A stretch of DNA of 64,000 bases from UBA7662 sp036787895 (GTDB lineage: Bacteria > Bacteroidota > Bacteroidia > UBA7662). Location: positions 62,001-126,000 of the forward strand of contig DAIQOK010000004.1 of assembly GCA_036787895.1 (NCBI GenBank), in the 5' to 3' direction. A program made the translations under genes and the position numbers. Of the stretch, positions 62,738-64,000 are shown one piece after another; within the stretch, counting starts at the first letter, position 1; the number at the start of each line of letters is the position of its first letter. Under the pieces are notes generated by a model. That model did not search any database, was not told where the DNA came from, and was given only the letters and a program-made list of their open reading frames with translations.

Positions 62738-63741
62738 GCTTTGATTTGATTGTAATCGCCAACGCTGAGGTCGGCAGCCTGACCTGCGATTCCGGCATAA
62801 TTGCCGAGCATGCTGTTGGTCACGATTGCTTTGTCGATGCGGGCATGGGTTTGAACGATGCTATTGCTTACTACGCTATTGCTGATGCTGCTGTTGTCGC
62901 CAACTGAAACATGTGGACCAACCACACTGTTTTCGATCACCACATTTTCACCCAAATAACAAGGTTCGATAATGGTGGAGTTCACAATTTTAGCAGAAGA
63001 AGCGCGCAGTGTGTTGCCACGAATAAACTCCAGATAACGCTGATTGGTATAAACGGTGGCGTCTTTATTGCCGCAGTCCAGCCATTCGGTAACGGTTCCG
63101 GGATAAAAACGTGTGCCTTTTTGCTTCATATTTTCCAACGCATTGGTGAGCTGGTATTCGCCTTTGTCGCGGATGTCGTTGTCGAGCAGGTACTGCAGTT
63201 CCTTTTTCAGGTAGCCGCCATCCCGGAAATAATAAATGCCAATGATGGCTAAGTCGCTGATGAATTCAGCTGGCTTTTCGTAAAAGTCGCTGATGTGGCC
63301 ATCTCCTGCGATTTTCACCACGCCGAAAGGACGCGGGTCTTCCACTTTATTTACCCAAATGATGCCTTCGTGGCTGGTGTCGAGGGTGAAGTCGGCTTTG
63401 AACAAGGTGTCGGCAAAGGCCACCACAACTTTGCCTTCAAGCGCCGATTGCGCGCAAAGGATAGCATGGGCTGTTCCCAGTGCTTCTTCCTGATAATGAA
63501 TGGTTCCGATGGCACCCTGGGTGGCTGCAATGGCTTTGAGGTTGTCTTCAACCGTTTTCCCAAAAGATGGTGCAATAATATAAGCCACCTCATCAACTGC
63601 TTCGCCACAAACTTTGACGATATCTTCAACCAGTCGTTGTACGATGGGTTTGCCGGCAATGGGTACCAAAGGTTTAGGCACAGTAAGAGTATGTGGCCGC
63701 ATACGTTTGCCAAGGCCGGCCATAGGGACGATAATCTTCAT
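62734..63741 (-). CDS. Sugar-phosphate nucleotidyltransferase
   Basis: A 335 aa NDP-sugar pyrophosphorylase. The signature IVPMAGLGKRMRPHTLTVPK is at the N-terminus, and the active-site loop continues with PLVPIAGKPIV. AFADTLF holds the metal Asp. The C-terminal third has hexapeptide left-handed beta-helix repeats (VVIENSVVGPHVSVGDNSSI). It activates a hexose-1-phosphate (probably glucose or mannose) for cell-surface sugars. The product is not determinable. First gene of the operon after a truncated flippase gene. Confidence 0.9.
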   Translation of the reverse strand: MKIIVPMAGLGKRMRPHTLTVPKPLVPIAGKPIVQRLVEDIVKVCGEAVDEVAYIIAPSFGKTVEDNLKAIAATQGAIGTIHYQEEALGTAHAILCAQSALEGKVVVAFADTLFKADFTLDTSHEGIIWVNKVEDPRPFGVVKIAGDGHISDFYEKPAEFISDLAIIGIYYFRDGGYLKKELQYLLDNDIRDKGEYQLTNALENMKQKGTRFYPGTVTEWLDCGNKDATVYTNQRYLEFIRGNTLRASSAKIVNSTIIEPCYLGENVVIENSVVGPHVSVGDNSSISNSVVSNSIVQTHARIDKAIVTNSMLGNYAGIAGQAADLSVGDYNQIKA

Positions 63742-63766
63742 AGCAGGGATAGGTATTTAGAAGGGT

Positions 63767-64000
63767 CTAAGTTACGGATTTGATAGGCTTCTCCCGCCAC
63801 CAACCAAACATCACATACGCTAAACATAAGCCAATTCTCATGGCCCATACCCAATAGCCGGTATGCCGACTTAACAAAACAAGTTCAATGGCAACCAAAA
63901 CCAAAGCCAGCCCGATATAACTGGCCAAACGCGCTAAGGCATAAGGCACCGGATAATGGCGCTGACCGTAAACATAACTTACTAGCACCATGGCGGAATA
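63767..64000 (-). CDS. Oligosaccharide flippase / MurJ-Wzx-like protein (N-terminus outside window)
   Basis: The frame is open through the right window edge and encodes the last 77 residues of a polytopic membrane protein: YSAMVLVSYVYGQRHYPVPY, two hydrophobic helices (about IGLALVLVAIELVLLS and AMRIGLCLAYVMFGWW) and a short basic tail. SYVYGQRHYPVPY is a motif of polysaccharide biosynthesis flippases in Bacteroidota. The Met at 63991 is internal rather than a start. It is 25 nt upstream of the nucleotidyltransferase gene. Confidence 0.75.
   Translation of the reverse strand, partial: YSAMVLVSYVYGQRHYPVPYALARLASYIGLALVLVAIELVLLSRHTGYWVWAMRIGLCLAYVMFGWWREKPIKSVT

Overview
The window looks like a Bacteroidota chromosome, probably in the Saprospirales/Chitinophagales range (inference). 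Lineage markers seen directly are GldA/GldF/GldG-type ABC transporter genes, a type IX secretion C-terminal sorting domain, DUF4292- and DUF5686-type envelope proteins, a LytTR response regulator, a short adenylate kinase and several TAnnTTTG -7 promoter boxes. It carries one 100-N scaffold gap (49504-49603), so it is a draft or metagenome assembly.

Layout. 1-11.1 kb, mostly minus strand: queA-caiB/baiF-idi-M23 lipoprotein, adk-obg, and an M16 peptidase - O-methyltransferase - LysM glucosaminidase - hpt operon, with a decayed antitoxin gene between the last two groups. 11.3-17.2 kb: a LytTR regulator and a compact mevalonate operon (HMG-CoA reductase, GYDIA-type GHMP kinase, diphosphomevalonate decarboxylase, mevalonate kinase, UbiA prenyltransferase). 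With idi at the left edge these supply isoprenoid units. 17.2-22.2 kb: a decay and repeat zone with a beta-propeller-like gene, a broken PyrR-like gene, a C-terminal HsdR remnant, long direct repeats, REP-like hairpins and thiamine pyrophosphokinase. 22.2-32.3 kb: katG, small proteins, a PLP decarboxylase, a DUF5686 protein, tRNA-Arg(CCT) and a T9SS-secreted esterase.

32.4-47.1 kb is visibly AT-rich relative to both flanks and reads as an acquired accessory island. Its core (34971-44049) is a tightly overlapping six-gene plus-strand operon: NurA-like nuclease, HerA/DUF87-like ATPase with an unusual P-loop, two different Hsp90/MORC-type GHKL ATPases, an unrecognised protein and a cobalamin-binding-type radical SAM enzyme. 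I do not recognise this combination as a named defence system and regard it as the best candidate for an undescribed one. An AbiEi/AbiEii pair with a clear operator follows directly. Imperfect inverted-repeat elements lie between the modules.

47.3-64 kb returns to core composition: a TPR-adenylate cyclase, a repeat cluster with the assembly gap, metG, gldA-gldF-gldG-DUF4340-dnaN, and a minus-strand envelope operon (nucleotidyltransferase, TPR lipoprotein, DUF4292 lipoprotein, EnvC-like protein) next to a truncated flippase gene.

Starts were moved from the longest ORF where the first codon was TTG/GTG and a nearby ATG, overlap or promoter box gave a better choice. All functions are read from motifs; no database search was possible.
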